From contig NZ_VAUO01000008.1 in assembly GCF_005796105.1 (NCBI RefSeq), forward strand, positions 216,028 through 280,027: DNA of 64,000 bases, given 5' to 3'. A program made the position numbers and the translations under genes. Below are positions 35,584 through 43,962 of the stretch, one piece after another. The notes under the pieces are model-generated. The model was not told where the DNA came from. It did no database searches and worked only from the letters and a program-made list of their open reading frames with translations. Each line of letters starts with the position of its first letter. The stretch's first letter is position 1. The DNA comes from Pseudomonas mosselii (GTDB lineage: Bacteria; Pseudomonadota; Gammaproteobacteria; Pseudomonadales; Pseudomonadaceae).

Positions 35584-36375
35584 TTAAGTTGTTTGTGCAG
35601 TGCGTGATGGGCGGCGCTGGCGACGCACCAGTTCCCCGGCCAGGGCTAGATACGCCAGTGCGCCACGCGACTGCTTGTCATAGGCCAGGGCCGGCATGCC
35701 GAAGCTTGGCGCCTCAGCCAGGCGAATGTTGCGCGGGATGACCGTATCGTAAAGCTGGTCGCCGAAGTGCTCCTTGAGCTGTGCCGAAACATCGTTGTTC
35801 AGGCTCAGGCGCGGGTCGTACATGGTCCGCAGCAGGCCTTCGATCTTCAACTCCGGGTTCAGCCGGGCTGCGATGCGCTTGATGTTATCCACAAGGTCGC
35901 TCAACCCTTCAAGTGCGTAGTACTCGCACTGCATCGGGATGATCACGCCGTCGGATGCGACCAAAGCGTTGAGGGTGAGCATCGACAGCGACGGTGGACA
36001 GTCGATGAGGATGTAGTCGTAGTTGTCGCGGATCGGCGCCAGAGCATTGCGCAGGCGGCTCTCCTTCATTTGCATTTCCAGCAGCACCACTTCGGCCGCC
36101 GTCAGGTCGCGGTTGGCCGGCAGCAGCTGGAAATGGCCGTGCTCGGAGTACTGCATGGCCTGGGCCAGGTCGCATTCCCCGATAAGCAGGTCGTACACCG
36201 AATGCTCGAGCTCATGTTTATCCACACCGCTACCCATGGTGGCGTTGCCCTGTGGATCGAGGTCGATCAGCAGCACGCGACGCTTGGTCGCGGCCAGCGA
36301 TGCGGCGAGATTGATACAGGTGGTGGTCTTGCCTACACCACCTTTCTGGTTCGCGATTGCGAATACCTTAGCCAT
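35584..36375 (-). CDS. parA: Chromosome partitioning ATPase ParA (Soj)
   Basis: 263 residues. The deviant Walker A KGGVGKT is at residues 11-17 with the signature lysine 11, followed by VLLIDLDPQGNAT and YILIDCPPSLSMLTLNA. ParA binds DNA non-specifically and drives origin segregation with ParB. Two perfect DnaA boxes (35885 and 36218) lie inside the gene. It is 18 bases downstream of rsmG. Confidence 0.98.
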   Translation of the reverse strand: MAKVFAIANQKGGVGKTTTCINLAASLAATKRRVLLIDLDPQGNATMGSGVDKHELEHSVYDLLIGECDLAQAMQYSEHGHFQLLPANRDLTAAEVVLLEMQMKESRLRNALAPIRDNYDYILIDCPPSLSMLTLNALVASDGVIIPMQCEYYALEGLSDLVDNIKRIAARLNPELKIEGLLRTMYDPRLSLNNDVSAQLKEHFGDQLYDTVIPRNIRLAEAPSFGMPALAYDKQSRGALAYLALAGELVRRQRRPSRTAQTT

Positions 36376-36393
36376 TGTTGCGTGTGTTCCCAG

Positions 36394-37044
36394 TCATGCC
36401 TTGCGGCGCAGTATCAGCAGATGGCGCTGGCCCTGGCAACCTGGAACGGTCAGGGCCTGCTCGCTTTCCACTGTGAAGTCTGCGGGCAATGCTACCAGTT
36501 CGTCGGCAGGATGCAGCCCCTTCATTGCAAGCCATTGCGTGCGGGCGTCACCCAGGTGGCGGGTCCAGTTGGTGAAATTCTCCATGCTGCTGAAGGCACG
36601 CGAAATGATTCCGCAAAACGGCTGCTCGGGCTGTACCTCTTCGACGCGACTGTGGATAACCGTGAGGTTATCCAGTTTCAGTTCCATCTTCACTTGCGTG
36701 AGGAAGCGGGTTTTCTTGCCATTGCTGTCGAGCACCGTGACCTGTTTGTGCGGGTGCAGGATTGCCAGGGGAATACCCGGCATGCCGCCGCCACTGCCGA
36801 CATCCAGCCAACGCTGAGTGTCGCTGTGGATAAACGGCATGACGCTGAGGCTGTCGAGCAAATGCCGCGAGACCATCTCGTCAGGATCGCGCACGGCGGT
36901 GAGGTTGTAAGCCTTGTTCCATTTGATCAACAGGGCCAGGTAGCCCAGCAGCAGCGCGTGCTGCTGCGCGCTCAGCTCGACACCGAGCTGGCGCGCACCT
37001 GTGGACAACTCTTCAGCGTGTTGCGGGGTGACCAGGGAACTCAA
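36394..37044 (-). CDS. rsmG: 16S rRNA (guanine-527-N7) methyltransferase
   Basis: 216 residues with the SAM-binding motif WLDVGSGGGMPGIPLAI. It methylates G527 in 16S rRNA. The start is a TTG that overlaps the mnmG stop (TTGA), so translation is coupled. Two perfect DnaA boxes lie within it at 36651 and 36825. Confidence 0.96.
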   Translation of the reverse strand: MSSLVTPQHAEELSTGARQLGVELSAQQHALLLGYLALLIKWNKAYNLTAVRDPDEMVSRHLLDSLSVMPFIHSDTQRWLDVGSGGGMPGIPLAILHPHKQVTVLDSNGKKTRFLTQVKMELKLDNLTVIHSRVEEVQPEQPFCGIISRAFSSMENFTNWTRHLGDARTQWLAMKGLHPADELVALPADFTVESEQALTVPGCQGQRHLLILRRKA

Positions 37045-38936
37045 GCGCTTTGCTCCAATTCGCGGCCTGCGCCGCGTTTTTTCAAGTGAATCAGCAACAA
37101 CGAAATCGCCGCAGGGGTTACGCCGGGAATACGCGACGCCTGGCCCAGTGTTTCAGGGCGGGTCTGTTCGAGCTTGCCTTGGATCTCCTTGGACAGGCCG
37201 GAGATCGTGGTGTAGTCGATATCCACAGGCAGGCGTGTGTCTTCGCTGGCACGCAGGCGGGCAATCTCTTCCTGCTGACGGTCGATGTAACCGGCGTACT
37301 TGGTCTTGATCTCGACCTGCTCGGCGACCTGTGGATCGACCTGCGCAGCGCCGGTCGCCTCGACCAGCCCTGCGTAGTCGATTTCCGGGCGGGCCAGCAG
37401 GTTGAGCAGGCTGTATTCGTGGGCCAGTGGTGTGCCGAACTTATCCACAATGGCTTGTCCCAGATCGGTGCCCGGGCGTACCCAAGTGCTCTTCAGGCGC
37501 TGCTCTTCGCGCTCGATCCCTTCGCGCTTGGCGCAGAAGGCCGCCCAACGCGCGTCGTCGATCAGGCCCAGTTCGCGGCCTTTCTCGGTCAGGCGCAGGT
37601 CGGCGTTGTCTTCGCGCAGGATCAGTCGGTATTCGGCACGCGAGGTGAACATGCGGTACGGCTCCTGGGTACCCAGGGTGATCAAGTCGTCCACCAGCAC
37701 ACCGATGTACGCCTCGTCGCGGCGTGGGCACCAGCTTTCCCGACCCTGCGCGCGCAGCGCAGCGTTGGTCCCGGCCAACAGGCCCTGGGCACCGGCTTCT
37801 TCGTAGCCGGTGGTGCCGTTGATCTGGCCGGCGAAGAACAGGCCGGCGATGACTTTGGTTTCGAGGCTGTACTTCAGGTCACGTGGGTCGAAGTAGTCGT
37901 ATTCGATGGCGTAGCCGGGACGCACGATATGCGCATTCTCCATGCCTCGGATCGAACGGACGATCTGCAACTGCACATCGAATGGCAGCGAAGTGGAGAT
38001 GCCATTGGGATACAGCTCATGGGTGGTCAGGCCTTCCGGCTCGATGAACACCTGATGGCTTTCCTTGTCGGCGAAGCGGTGGATCTTGTCTTCGATCGAC
38101 GGGCAGTAACGCGGACCGACGCCTTCGATCACCCCGGAGTACATCGGCGAGCGATCCAGGTTCGACGCGATGATCTCGTGCGTGCGCGCGTTGGTGTGAG
38201 TTATCCAGCAGCTCACCTGACGCGGGTGCATTTGCGCATTGCCCATGAACGACATCACCGGGATCGGGGTATCGCCGGGCTGTTCGGACATGACCGAGAA
38301 ATCTACCGAGCGGCCATCGATGCGCGGTGGGGTACCGGTTTTCAAACGGCCGACGCGCAGCGGTAGTTCACGCATGCGGTTGGCCAAGGCATTGGCGGGA
38401 GGATCACCGGCACGACCGCCGGAGTAATTCTGCAGGCCGATGTGGATAAGCCCGCCCAGGAACGTACCGCTGGTGAGTACCACCGAATCGGCGAAGAAGC
38501 GCAGGCCCATCTGGGTGACAACGCCTTTGACCTGATCCTGCTCGACGATCAGGTCATCGCAGGACTGCTGGAATATCCACAGGTTCGGCTGGTTTTCCAG
38601 GATCTCGCGCACCACCGCCTTGTAGATGGCGCGGTCGGCCTGAGCACGGGTGGCGCGCACGGCCGGCCCTTTACGGTTGTTCAGGATACGGAATTGGATA
38701 CCGCTCTTGTCGGTGGCCAACGCCATGGCGCCGCCGAGCGCATCGATTTCCTTGACCAGATGGCTCTTGCCGATGCCACCGATGGCCGGGTTGCAGCTCA
38801 TGTGACCGAGGGTTTCCACGTTATGGGTCAGCAGCAGGGTTTTAACCCCCATGCGTGCAGACGCAAGCGCAGCCTCGGTACCGGCATGGCCGCCGCCGAT
38901 GACGATCACTTCAAAACGGGAAGGGAAATCCACCAC
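37041..38936 (-). CDS. mnmG: tRNA uridine 5-carboxymethylaminomethyl modification enzyme MnmG (GidA)
   Basis: 631 residues. FAD motif GGGHAGTEAALASARMG near the N-terminus, SCNPAIGGIGKSHLVKEIDALGG, and the C-terminal ARIPGVTPAAISLLLIHLKK (read here as SRIPGVTPAAISLLLIHLKK) for MnmE/tRNA binding. With MnmE it modifies the wobble uridine of certain tRNAs. The start is one of two adjacent GTG codons (38936 or 38933); GAGGT is better spaced for the second. DnaA boxes occur at 37441 and 38441. Confidence 0.97.
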   Translation of the reverse strand: MVDFPSRFEVIVIGGGHAGTEAALASARMGVKTLLLTHNVETLGHMSCNPAIGGIGKSHLVKEIDALGGAMALATDKSGIQFRILNNRKGPAVRATRAQADRAIYKAVVREILENQPNLWIFQQSCDDLIVEQDQVKGVVTQMGLRFFADSVVLTSGTFLGGLIHIGLQNYSGGRAGDPPANALANRMRELPLRVGRLKTGTPPRIDGRSVDFSVMSEQPGDTPIPVMSFMGNAQMHPRQVSCWITHTNARTHEIIASNLDRSPMYSGVIEGVGPRYCPSIEDKIHRFADKESHQVFIEPEGLTTHELYPNGISTSLPFDVQLQIVRSIRGMENAHIVRPGYAIEYDYFDPRDLKYSLETKVIAGLFFAGQINGTTGYEEAGAQGLLAGTNAALRAQGRESWCPRRDEAYIGVLVDDLITLGTQEPYRMFTSRAEYRLILREDNADLRLTEKGRELGLIDDARWAAFCAKREGIEREEQRLKSTWVRPGTDLGQAIVDKFGTPLAHEYSLLNLLARPEIDYAGLVEATGAAQVDPQVAEQVEIKTKYAGYIDRQQEEIARLRASEDTRLPVDIDYTTISGLSKEIQGKLEQTRPETLGQASRIPGVTPAAISLLLIHLKKRGAGRELEQSA

Positions 38937-39454
38937 GCACCTCGTGCCTGTTTTTGCGAATAGAGAAGGTAAGCGGACAAGTATAGGGACTTACCCCCTC
39001 TCAAAGAAACCTTTTGAGCAAAATTTGACCAGCCTGTGGATGAGCGGCGAACAAAAGTAAACAAAAGAGAAAAATTTATAAAAGCTTTGTTTTTATGTTT
39101 ATTCTTAGGCGGCTATCCACATGTGGATAACTAGGTGTAGCCCAGTATTCATGTACCCTGCATGGATTCATAACCCTGTGCTCTAAGGGGCTTGAGGGCT
39201 CTGGATAACGGCGTTTAACCTGTGGATTAAAGTAGTGCTTACCCACAGGCAGGTTTTTCCTCAGCAAAAAATCGCTGTTATCAACGTAGCTGAGGGCGAG
39301 TTTTCCACAGACCTCCCGAGCTTGATTTGCCTCCTGTTGATGAAATGAATTTTGATCTCGCAGGCATGCAGGCGCCCTGTGTATCGGTTTGGGTTTTCCA
39401 CAGACGAAAAAAAACCGCGCCATGCTGGCGCGGTTTCTGGAATTGCCAGGCGTG
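38937..39454. other. AT-rich intergenic region with DnaA boxes (origin-like) between mnmG and mnmE
   Basis: 518 bp with no credible gene. It holds the back-to-back pair CTATCCACA / TGTGGATAA (39113-39130, one mismatch and one perfect), several one- or two-mismatch boxes (for example near 39200-39230 and 39303-39315), and an AT-rich run at about 39050-39108 suitable for strand opening. A TATACT -10 for mnmG lies at 38985-38980 on the minus strand. It looks like a second origin-like or DnaA-binding region. Confidence 0.5.
39407..39436 (-). terminator. Intrinsic terminator of mnmE
   Basis: On the minus strand, AAACCGCGCC and GGCGCGGTTT (39412-39421 / 39427-39436) form a 10-bp stem with a 5-base loop, followed by a T-run. 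It begins 18 bases after the mnmE stop. Confidence 0.9.
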
Positions 39455-40825
39455 CTACTTGCCGATGCAGAAGCTCGAGAAAATCCGGCCAAGCAGGTCG
39501 TCCGAGCTGAATGCGCCGGTAATTTCGCCAAGCGCTTGCTGAGCCTGACGCAGATCCTCAGCCAACAGCTCTCCGGCACCGGCCAAGGTCAGTTGTGCCC
39601 TGCCATGCTCCAGGTGATCACTGGCCAGACGTAACGCCTCAAGATGCCGGCGCCGGGCGCTGAAGCTGCTTTCCGCGGTTTGTTCATAGCCCATGCAGGC
39701 CTTGAGGTGATCGCGTAGCAGGTCCAGGCCCATGTCGCTGTTCTGCGCACTGAGGGTGAGGGTGACGTGACCATCGTCGTTCTGCTCCAGGCCTACCGAT
39801 TCACCGCTGAGGTCAGCTTTGTTGCGAATCAGCGTGACTTTGGCAGGATCTGGCCGTTGGTCGAGAAACTCAGGCCACAAAGCAAACGGATCACCGGCCT
39901 CCGGTGCAGTGGAGTCCACCACCAACAGCACACGATCAGCTTCGCTGATCGCCTTGAGCGCCCTTTGCACGCCGATTTTTTCCACATGGTCGTTGGTATC
40001 GCGCAGACCGGCCGTGTCGACCACATGCAGCGGCATGCCATCGATGTGGATATGTTCACGCAGGATGTCCCGCGTGGTGCCGGCGATGTCGGTTACGATC
40101 GCCGCTTCTCGGCCAGCCAACTGGTTGAGCAGGCTGGATTTGCCAGCATTCGGACGACCGGCGATCACCACGCTCATGCCATCACGCAGCAAGGCGCCCT
40201 GCCCGGCCTCACGCTGGACTGTGGACAACTCTTCGCGCACCCCATCGAGCATCCCCAGGACATGGCCATCGGCGAGGAAGTCGATCTCCTCCTCGGGGAA
40301 GTCGATGGCAGCCTCCACGTAGATGCGCAGTGCGATCAGCGCCTCGGTCAGCCCGTGTACACGCTTGGAGAAGGCCCCCTGCAGCGAGCGCAAGGCATTG
40401 CGCGCAGCCTGGGTGGAGCTGGCTTCGATGAGGTCGGCGATAGCTTCGGCCTGGGCCAGGTCGAGCTTGTCGTTGAGGAACGCGCGTTCGCTGAACTCAC
40501 CCGGACGGGCCAACCTGCAACCGAGCTGCAAACAGCGTTGCAACAGCATGTCCATCACCACCGGACCGCCGTGGCCCTGCAGCTCGAGCACATCTTCGCC
40601 GGTGAACGAGTTCGGCCCAGGGAAGAACAGTACGATCCCTTCATCGAGCACCAGGCCGTCGGCGTCGCGCAACGGGCCGTAATGCGCGTATCGCGGTGTC
40701 AGGCTGCGTCCGGTGATGGCCTGCCCGGCTTGGCTGGCCAGCGGCCCCGACAGACGGACGATACCCACCCCCCCGCGGCCCTGGGCGGTGGCGATGGCGG
40801 CGATGGTTTCACGCACAGTGCTCAT
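39455..40825 (-). CDS. mnmE: tRNA modification GTPase MnmE (TrmE)
   Basis: 456 residues from the ATG at 40825, supported by an AGAGG site; a TTG two codons earlier is less likely. N-terminal folate-binding domain (AAIATAQGRGGVGIVRLSG), a GTPase domain with G1 AGRPNAGKSSLLN and G4 RNKADL, and the C-terminal CIGK containing the essential Cys. It partners MnmG in wobble-uridine modification. Confidence 0.97.
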   Translation of the reverse strand: MSTVRETIAAIATAQGRGGVGIVRLSGPLASQAGQAITGRSLTPRYAHYGPLRDADGLVLDEGIVLFFPGPNSFTGEDVLELQGHGGPVVMDMLLQRCLQLGCRLARPGEFSERAFLNDKLDLAQAEAIADLIEASSTQAARNALRSLQGAFSKRVHGLTEALIALRIYVEAAIDFPEEEIDFLADGHVLGMLDGVREELSTVQREAGQGALLRDGMSVVIAGRPNAGKSSLLNQLAGREAAIVTDIAGTTRDILREHIHIDGMPLHVVDTAGLRDTNDHVEKIGVQRALKAISEADRVLLVVDSTAPEAGDPFALWPEFLDQRPDPAKVTLIRNKADLSGESVGLEQNDDGHVTLTLSAQNSDMGLDLLRDHLKACMGYEQTAESSFSARRRHLEALRLASDHLEHGRAQLTLAGAGELLAEDLRQAQQALGEITGAFSSDDLLGRIFSSFCIGK

Positions 40826-40858
40826 GATCAAAGCCTCTAAACAGATACGACAGATAGC

Positions 40859-40884
40859 AAAAACGCCCCCGAGGGGGCGTTTTA
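40859..40884 (-). terminator. Intrinsic terminator of the rpmH-yidC operon
   Basis: AAAACGCCCCC and GGGGGCGTTTT (40860-40870 / 40873-40883) form an 11-bp stem with flanking A and T runs, so it can act in both directions. It lies 25 bases after the yidC stop. Confidence 0.9.
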
Positions 40885-40908
40885 TTCACAGGCTAGTCGA
40901 GTAGCCCG

Positions 40909-42591
40909 TCAAGCAGCAGCGTTTTTCTTGGCTGCTTCGATGCGGCGAGTGATGAACCACTGCTGCGAAATCGACAGGCAGTTGTTCACAACCCAGTACA
41001 GCACCAGACCGGCCGGGAACCACAGGAAGAAGAAGGTGAAGATGATCGGCATCATTTTCATGACCTTCGCCTGCATCGGATCCGGCGGCGTCGGGTTCAG
41101 GCGCTGCTGGATGAACATGGTCGCGCCCATGATGATCGGCAGGATGAAGAACGGATCCTTGATCGACAGGTCGGTGATCCACAGCATCCACGGGGCCTGG
41201 CGCATCTCGACGCTTTCCAGCAGTACCCAGTACAGGGCCAGGAACACGGGCATCTGTACCAGGATCGGCAGGCAGCCGCCCAGTGGGTTGATCTTCTCTT
41301 TCTTGTACAGCTCCATCATCGCCTGGGACAGTTTCTGGCGATCGTCACCGAAACGTTCCTTGAGCTGAGCCAGCTTCGGCGCCACCGCACGCATGCGCGC
41401 CATCGAGCGATAGCTGGCAGCCGACAGCGGGAAGAACAGGCCCTTGATGAGCATGGTCAGCACAATGATCGACCAGCCCCAGTTGCCCAGCAGGCTGTGG
41501 ATATGTTGCAGCAGCCAGAAGATCGGCTGGGCGATGAACCACAGGAAGCCGTAGTCGACGGTCAGTTCCAGGCCTGGGGACAACTCCTTGAGCTTGGACT
41601 GGATCTTTGGACCTGCGTACAGCATGGCGCTGGTTTCGGCCTTGCCGCCGGCAGGCACGCTGAGCGCCGGGCCGGTGTAGCCGATGATGTAGTTGCCCTG
41701 GCTGTCCTTGCGGGTCATGACGGCGTTGTTGTCCGACTTGGCCGGAATCCATGCGGTCACGAAGTAGTGCTGCAACCACGCGACCCAACCGCCAGACACA
41801 TTTTCTTTCAAACCGCCCTTGTCCATGTCTTTCATCGACACTTTCTTGTACGGCTCGGAAGCTGTCCACAGGGCTGCACCGAGGTAGGTGGCGGTGCCGG
41901 TGGCAGTGCTCGACGAAGGATCGGAGCTGGCGTCACGCTTGAGTTGGGCAAACAGGTTGCCGTTCCAGGCCTGAGCACTCTGGTTGTCGATCAGGTAGGT
42001 GACGGTCAGGTCGTACTCACCGCGCTTGAAGCTGAAGCGCTTGATGTAGTTGACGCCGTTTTCGCTGAACTTCAGGTCGACGACCAGTTGGTCCTGGCCA
42101 TCGGCCAGTTGGAAGCTACGGGCATCGGCGGCATAAAGCGGACGGCCGCTGCTGCGGGCATCCGGGCCGTTGCTGCCGGTCAGGCCGGACTGCGCCAGGT
42201 AGACACGTTCGCCGCCATTATCGAAGAGCTGGAACGGAATCTCAGGGTGGTCCTGACGACGCGGGTACTTGGGCAGGGTCAGCTGGACGATGTCACCGCC
42301 GACCGGGTCGATAGCCAAGTCCAGGACATCGGTCTTGACCCGGATGAGGTCCTTGCTGACCGCAACCGGTGCAAGTTCCGCAGGGCTGGATTCAGCATTG
42401 GCGCTCGGCACATCGGCGCTGGCGCCGGAATTGCCGGCCGGCACGGTGTCCGGCAGAGCCGGGGCAGCATTGCTGGCAGCAGTATTCTGAGTCGGCAGGG
42501 CAGCCTGGCCATAGTCCTGGTTCCACTTGAGGACCATGACGTAGGACACGATTGCCAGGGCGACGATCAGGATCGTGCGTTTAATATCCAT
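40909..42591 (-). CDS. yidC: Membrane protein insertase YidC
   Basis: 560 residues from MDIKRTILIVAL at 42591; the open frame extends further upstream but overlaps yidD. N-terminal membrane anchor, a large periplasmic domain (to about residue 350), then the conserved five-helix insertase core (NWGWSIIVLTMLIKGLFFPL, KINPLGGCLPILVQMPVFLALYW). It inserts membrane proteins alone or with SecYEG. It lies 2 bases after yidD. Confidence 0.98.
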   Translation of the reverse strand: MDIKRTILIVALAIVSYVMVLKWNQDYGQAALPTQNTAASNAAPALPDTVPAGNSGASADVPSANAESSPAELAPVAVSKDLIRVKTDVLDLAIDPVGGDIVQLTLPKYPRRQDHPEIPFQLFDNGGERVYLAQSGLTGSNGPDARSSGRPLYAADARSFQLADGQDQLVVDLKFSENGVNYIKRFSFKRGEYDLTVTYLIDNQSAQAWNGNLFAQLKRDASSDPSSSTATGTATYLGAALWTASEPYKKVSMKDMDKGGLKENVSGGWVAWLQHYFVTAWIPAKSDNNAVMTRKDSQGNYIIGYTGPALSVPAGGKAETSAMLYAGPKIQSKLKELSPGLELTVDYGFLWFIAQPIFWLLQHIHSLLGNWGWSIIVLTMLIKGLFFPLSAASYRSMARMRAVAPKLAQLKERFGDDRQKLSQAMMELYKKEKINPLGGCLPILVQMPVFLALYWVLLESVEMRQAPWMLWITDLSIKDPFFILPIIMGATMFIQQRLNPTPPDPMQAKVMKMMPIIFTFFFLWFPAGLVLYWVVNNCLSISQQWFITRRIEAAKKNAAA

Positions 42592-42593
42592 GA

Positions 42594-42839
42594 TTACTCG
42601 GCTATCGAAGAAGTTCGGGAGGAAGGAGCGGGAGGAACGGGATCGAAACCGCCGTCGTTCCACGGATGACAACGCCCCAGGCGACGAACGGCCAGCCACC
42701 CACCACGCAACAAGCCATGGTTTTCGATGGCTTCGTATGCGTAACAGGAGCAGCTGGGATAGAAACGACAGTGACTGGCCATCAGTGGACTGATGGCGTA
42801 ACGGTAGAACTGGATCGGAACGAGGGCCAGTTTACGCAT
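42594..42839 (-). CDS. yidD: Membrane protein insertion efficiency factor YidD
   Basis: 81 residues. The family core IQFYRYAISPLMASHCRFYP followed by SCSCYAYEAI and GGWLAVRRLGRCHPW is intact, including the conserved cysteines. It assists YidC. The start overlaps the rnpA end by 8 bases. Confidence 0.96.
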   Translation of the reverse strand: MRKLALVPIQFYRYAISPLMASHCRFYPSCSCYAYEAIENHGLLRGGWLAVRRLGRCHPWNDGGFDPVPPAPSSRTSSIAE

Positions 42840-43236
42840 TGTGACTGTCTACCCCTGCAGGATCGGCATTGACCGCTGGAGAGGGCCGACTGCGGACCAG
42901 TCGCTTCCAGAGCTTGCCAAAGTGTTGGTGCAATTCTGGGTTTTCCACTTCGCCCAACCCCTTGCGTGCAACGATCACGATATCCAGCCCCGCCAACAAT
43001 TGCTGGTTCAGGCGGAACGAGTCGCGCATCAGGCGTTTCAGGCGATTGCGTTGAACGGCGAGCTTGACGCTCTTCTTGCCGATCACCAGGCCAAGGCGTG
43101 GATGATCGAGCCCGTTCTCGCGGGCAAGGATAAGCAGGTTTTTCCCTGGAACCTTGCCGGTTGGGGAGTCGAAGACCGCTTTGAAATGCCGGGGTGTAAG
43201 CAGTCGCTTTTCCCGACTGAAGTCCTGACTCACCAC
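42832..43236 (-). CDS. rnpA: Ribonuclease P protein component
   Basis: 134 residues from a GTG at 43236, one of two adjacent GTG codons. The RNR signature VQRNRLKRLMRDSFR and FKAVFDSPTGKVPGKNLLIL identify it. It binds the RNase P RNA to mature tRNA 5' ends. It lies 13 bases downstream of rpmH, the normal order. Confidence 0.95.
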   Translation of the reverse strand: MVSQDFSREKRLLTPRHFKAVFDSPTGKVPGKNLLILARENGLDHPRLGLVIGKKSVKLAVQRNRLKRLMRDSFRLNQQLLAGLDIVIVARKGLGEVENPELHQHFGKLWKRLVRSRPSPAVNADPAGVDSHNA

Positions 43237-43249
43237 CTGTGCCGAAAAA

Positions 43250-43384
43250 TCAAATGGCCAGACGCTTACGGCCTTTGGCACGACGACGCGACAGAACAGC
43301 ACGGCCGTTCTTGGTAGCCATACGGGCACGGAAACCGTGGGTGCGGGCGCGCTTGATGGTGCTTGGTTGGAAAGTACGTTTCAT
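43250..43384 (-). CDS. rpmH: 50S ribosomal protein L34
   Basis: 44 residues, too short for most ORF lists. It begins MKRTFQPSTIKRARTHGFRA and ends KGRKRLAI, the invariant L34 sequence. It is transcribed from a strong promoter at 43446-43474 and leads rpmH-rnpA-yidD-yidC, divergent from dnaA across oriC. Confidence 0.98.
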   Translation of the reverse strand: MKRTFQPSTIKRARTHGFRARMATKNGRAVLSRRRAKGRKRLAI

Positions 43385-43445
43385 GGCGTGTTACCTGGGT
43401 TGGTCGACAACGGGCCGGAAGGGCCCCCTTTTTAAGAGATCGGCG

Positions 43446-43474
43446 ATTCTAGAGAAAGCAAGCCAATAGGTCAA
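43446..43474 (-). promoter_or_regulatory. Sigma-70 promoter of rpmH
   Basis: On the minus strand TTGACC (43474-43469), a 17-base spacer and TAGAAT (43451-43446), about 62 bases upstream of the L34 start. Confidence 0.75.
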
Positions 43475-43885
43475 TTTCCAACCAGCCTTTCCTTGAGTAA
43501 GCGTTGAGCGAGCCATTCAAGGTTTCGCTTGCTGACATGCGTACCGATACTCAACATGAAAAAAGAAAGAGGCATATAAAAAGCTTTTCTGAAGATCTTA
43601 AAGAGTTTAAGTGGATAACCTTCTGTGGATAACCACGCTAAGCCCTTAATTTACGCTATGTACAGAGATTCAAAACCTTGTCGGTAACAGGTGTGATCGC
43701 TGTGCTGCGCATGCGGAAAAGCTGTGTATCGATAGGCTATTTATCCACAGCCGAATTATCCACAGGTCTGACCTCAGGGTTGTGCATAGCCCTCATGTAC
43801 GGTTATCCACAGGGCTTATTCATACGTACAAATGCCATTTCTGTCTATTTTTGGCGTATTCAACACCGCCGTGCGCCGCCCGATA

Positions 43886-43916
43886 TGTGGATAACTGACC
43901 CGCCGCCCGGTACAAT
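43886..43916 (+). promoter_or_regulatory. Putative dnaA promoter overlapped by a DnaA box
   Basis: TACAAT at 43911-43916 makes a good -10, 47 bases before the GTG. The -35 position is occupied by the perfect DnaA box at 43886-43894, a layout that would allow DnaA to repress its own gene. Confidence 0.45.
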
Positions 43917-43962
43917 GGCGGTTTGTTTTTGCCTCATCCGGCTTTCAACTCAGGGGATATCC

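Larger units (their letters stand above)
43385..43962. other. Chromosomal replication origin (oriC), rpmH-dnaA region
   Basis: 578 bp between divergent rpmH and dnaA, the established position of Pseudomonas oriC. Perfect DnaA boxes are at 43624-43632 (inverted), 43741-43749, 43756-43764, 43803-43811 and 43886-43894 (inverted); AGTGGATAA at 43610-43618 has one mismatch. AT-rich DNA at about 43555-43625 next to the boxes is the likely unwinding element. Gene polarity switches here. Open frames reading through this region are not genes. Confidence 0.92.

Noticed and set aside
39076..39579. Minus-strand open frame in the mnmG-mnmE gap
   Set aside because: It overlaps the mnmE 3' end and terminator and crosses the AT-rich DnaA-box region; the translation is Arg/Ser-rich without family likeness.
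43678..43962. Upstream extension of the dnaA frame through oriC
   Set aside because: The family N-terminus starts at the GTG at 43963 with a good ribosome site; the extension translates DnaA boxes.
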